Shown piece by piece: positions 5,523-7,057 of a stretch of 7,057 bases of DNA. A program made the translations under genes and the position numbers. The notes under the pieces are model-generated. The model worked only from the letters and a program-made list of their open reading frames with translations. It was not told where the DNA came from and searched no databases. Origin of the DNA: Pseudomonadota bacterium (lineage in GTDB: Bacteria > Desulfobacterota > Desulfovibrionia > Desulfovibrionales > Desulfovibrionaceae); contig JAHJKV010000332.1 in NCBI GenBank assembly GCA_018822065.1, forward strand, positions 1 to 7,057, read 5' to 3'. How positions within the stretch are numbered: position 1 is the stretch's first letter; the number at the start of each line of letters is the position of its first letter.

Positions 5523-6530
5523 CTATGCACAGGCGTCGAGCATCCGTTGCAACGCGAGACGGGCCGGAATGACGATGGACTGCTCGGTCTCCACAGGCAC
5601 TGCTGTTTCCAGGCGGCTCAGGAGATCGCCGAGTTTTTCCACGGTCACTTTGGCCATGTCTTCACAGTAGCCTGCGTCCAGATGCTTGATCGTCTTGCGA
5701 CCTGCATACTCCTTGGCGAGGCGGTTTACCAGATTTGATTCAGTGCCGACATAGATGGTGGTGCCGTCCGGGGCCTCGGCCACGTAATCGATGATGAAGG
5801 CAGTGGAACCATTGGCATCCACAGCCTCGACCACGGAGGCGGGACACTCGGGATGGACCACGATGAGCGCGTCCGGATCGTCCCGGCGCGCCCGGGCCAC
5901 GTCGGCGTCGATGTACATGTCGTGCACCGGGCAGTAGCCGGGCCACATGAAGAGCGTCGCATCATCGTCGTCTGTGGGGTTGACGATGTCCACCAGGATG
6001 CGCTTGGCGACGGGGATGCCGATGGCGCTGCCCGTGTTGTAGGCTAGGTGCTTGTCGGGCAGGAACAGGACGCCGTCACCCTGGTCCATGGCCCACGAAA
6101 GCATGGTGCGGGCATTGGCCGAGGTGCAGACCGCACCGCCCATTTCGCCGACCACGGCTTTCACGCCAGCCGTTGAATTCACGTAGGTCAGGGGGATGAT
6201 GTTGCGGCCAGTGCCGCGCAGGATCTTGAGCACCTTGCGCACGGTCATGGCCTGTGCCATCTCGGCCATGGTGCAGGTGGCATTGGGCTCGGGAGTGTGG
6301 ATTTTTTGCCCTTCACGTTTGAGGATGGCAGCGGATTCGGCCATGAACCAGACACCGCAGAACACGATATGTTCGGCATCAAGCTGACCGATGGTCCGGG
6401 CGAGTTCCAAGGAATCGCCCACATGATCGACGTAGTTGATGATGGAATCGCTCTGATAGTGGTGGCCGAGTATTGCCAGTCGTGAGCCAAACTCCTGCTT
6501 ACGCGATACGATGATTTCCTGATAATTCAT
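5523..6530 (-). CDS. nadA: Quinolinate synthase NadA (4Fe-4S)
   Basis: Cytoplasmic iron-sulfur enzyme that condenses iminoaspartate from NadB with dihydroxyacetone phosphate to quinolinate. It has 335 residues, normal for the family. Motifs in order: HHYQ (23-26), GDSLELAR (38-45), FCGVWFMAESA (57-67), ATCTMAEM (84-91), YVNSTA (116-121), CTSANA (135-140), PDKHLA (158-163), GYCPVH (198-203), HPEC (226-229), GSTA (241-244), TES (263-265) and YCEDMAK (288-294). The three cluster ligands are most likely Cys86, Cys200 and Cys289, the positions conserved across NadA proteins. The first-cysteine motif is of the ATCxMA type seen in archaeal enzymes rather than the GCSLAD type of E. coli, and there is an acidic DDDD (187-190) in the segment before the second ligand. 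The start ATG has AGGGGA (6543-6538) seven bases upstream, overlapping the nadC stop; the gap to nadC is 11 bases, so coupled translation is likely. The cluster is oxygen-sensitive, which suits an anaerobic host. Confidence 0.96.
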   Translation of the reverse strand: MNYQEIIVSRKQEFGSRLAILGHHYQSDSIINYVDHVGDSLELARTIGQLDAEHIVFCGVWFMAESAAILKREGQKIHTPEPNATCTMAEMAQAMTVRKVLKILRGTGRNIIPLTYVNSTAGVKAVVGEMGGAVCTSANARTMLSWAMDQGDGVLFLPDKHLAYNTGSAIGIPVAKRILVDIVNPTDDDDATLFMWPGYCPVHDMYIDADVARARRDDPDALIVVHPECPASVVEAVDANGSTAFIIDYVAEAPDGTTIYVGTESNLVNRLAKEYAGRKTIKHLDAGYCEDMAKVTVEKLGDLLSRLETAVPVETEQSIVIPARLALQRMLDACA

Positions 6531-6537
6531 AAGACGT

Positions 6538-6543
6538 TCCCCT
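6538..6543 (-). promoter_or_regulatory. nadA ribosome binding site overlapping the nadC stop
   Basis: AGGGGA on the minus strand shares its first bases with the TAG stop of nadC and lies seven bases before the nadA ATG at 6530. It supports this start and suggests that ribosomes finishing nadC re-initiate on nadA. Confidence 0.65.
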
Positions 6544-7057
6544 AGGTAAGGATCTGCATGGAGAAGTCCGAGGCGGATGCGGAGTGGGTCAATCTTCCGA
6601 CAGAGATGAAGTTCGGCCCAAGCTCGGCCAGACTGCGGATGTTTTCTAGGCTGACGTTACCGGAGAGCTCGGTTTCGATCTCGTCGGGTACCAGGACAAG
6701 GCCGCGGAGGATGGCATCGGGCTGCATGTTGTCGAACATGACCCGCTGCACCTTACAGGCCACGGCTTCGCGGATCTCTTCTTCGTTGCGGCATTCCACC
6801 TCGATGGGCGGGCAGGGGTCATAGGCGGCCCGGCACATGGCCACAGCCTTGGTGATGGAGCCGGTGCGGTCGATGTGATTATCCTTGAGCATGAGCATTT
6901 CAACCAGGTTTTTCCGGTGGTTGTGGGCTCCACCGCAAAGGACGGCGTATTTGTCGGGATAGCGCAGGCCAGGGAGAGTCTTGCGCGTGTCGATGAGCGT
7001 GGTTTTCGTTCCTTCCAGTTCGCGAACATAGTGGCTGGTCAGTTCGGCGATGCCGGA
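6542..7057 (-). CDS. nadC: Nicotinate-nucleotide pyrophosphorylase (carboxylating) NadC, C-terminal part
   Basis: Quinolinate phosphoribosyltransferase: converts quinolinate and phosphoribosyl pyrophosphate to nicotinate mononucleotide, CO2 and pyrophosphate, the step after NadA. The window holds the last 171 residues; a family length of about 270-300 implies roughly 100-125 residues lie beyond base 7057. The visible part starts SGIAELTSHYV. It then shows the catalytic DTRKTLPGLR (residues 23-32 of the visible part), GGAHNHR (42-48), KDNH (58-61), IEVE (85-88), FDN (108-110), a phosphate-binding ELSGN and the closing ISVGRLTHSASASD. These arginines, lysines, glutamate and aspartate form the known substrate-binding funnel. 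The third position of the usual GGGxNHR is alanine here, a mild variant. The reading frame runs unbroken to the window edge, so an internal ATG at 6898 is not a start. It is upstream of nadA and nadB in transcription order. Confidence 0.95.
   Translation of the reverse strand, partial: SGIAELTSHYVRELEGTKTTLIDTRKTLPGLRYPDKYAVLCGGAHNHRKNLVEMLMLKDNHIDRTGSITKAVAMCRAAYDPCPPIEVECRNEEEIREAVACKVQRVMFDNMQPDAILRGLVLVPDEIETELSGNVSLENIRSLAELGPNFISVGRLTHSASASDFSMQILT

Overview
The window holds two housekeeping operons that converge on a long intergenic gap. It looks like an anaerobic, Desulfovibrio-like bacterium. That is an inference from the overall look of the proteins, the GC-rich genes and the set of systems present; nothing in the window is diagnostic of a genus.

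Left half, plus strand: a leader of about 230 bases, then trkA and trkH. The TAG stop of trkA is followed directly by the ATG of trkH. Together they encode a Trk-type potassium uptake system: TrkH is the membrane pore with four selectivity-filter loops, and TrkA is the cytoplasmic nucleotide-binding gating protein with two RCK units. A good intrinsic terminator follows trkH at about 3078-3112.

Middle (about 3113-3873): no credible gene. The stretch 3361-3660 is AT-rich (about 36% GC by hand count, about 29% over 3541-3660) between GC-rich genes. It contains an AT-rich hairpin (3371-3396), four GATC sites spaced about one helical turn apart (3522-3558), a bulged inverted repeat (3701-3741), a near-perfect 16-base direct repeat (3791-3806 and 3856-3870) and a very C-rich stretch on the nad-transcript strand (3798-3839) that could be a Rho loading site.

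Right half, minus strand, in order of transcription: nadC (its N-terminal part lies beyond the window), nadA, nadB. These are the three enzymes of de novo NAD synthesis from aspartate. NadB oxidises L-aspartate to iminoaspartate, NadA condenses this with dihydroxyacetone phosphate to quinolinate, and NadC converts quinolinate to nicotinate mononucleotide. Spacing is tight (11 bases nadC-nadA, 59 bases nadA-nadB), so a single operon is likely; its promoter is outside the window. An aspartate oxidase that can use fumarate instead of oxygen suits an anaerobe.

I found no defence system, mobile element, CRISPR array or unknown gene cluster. The unexplained material is the intergenic gap and a few possible regulatory structures.
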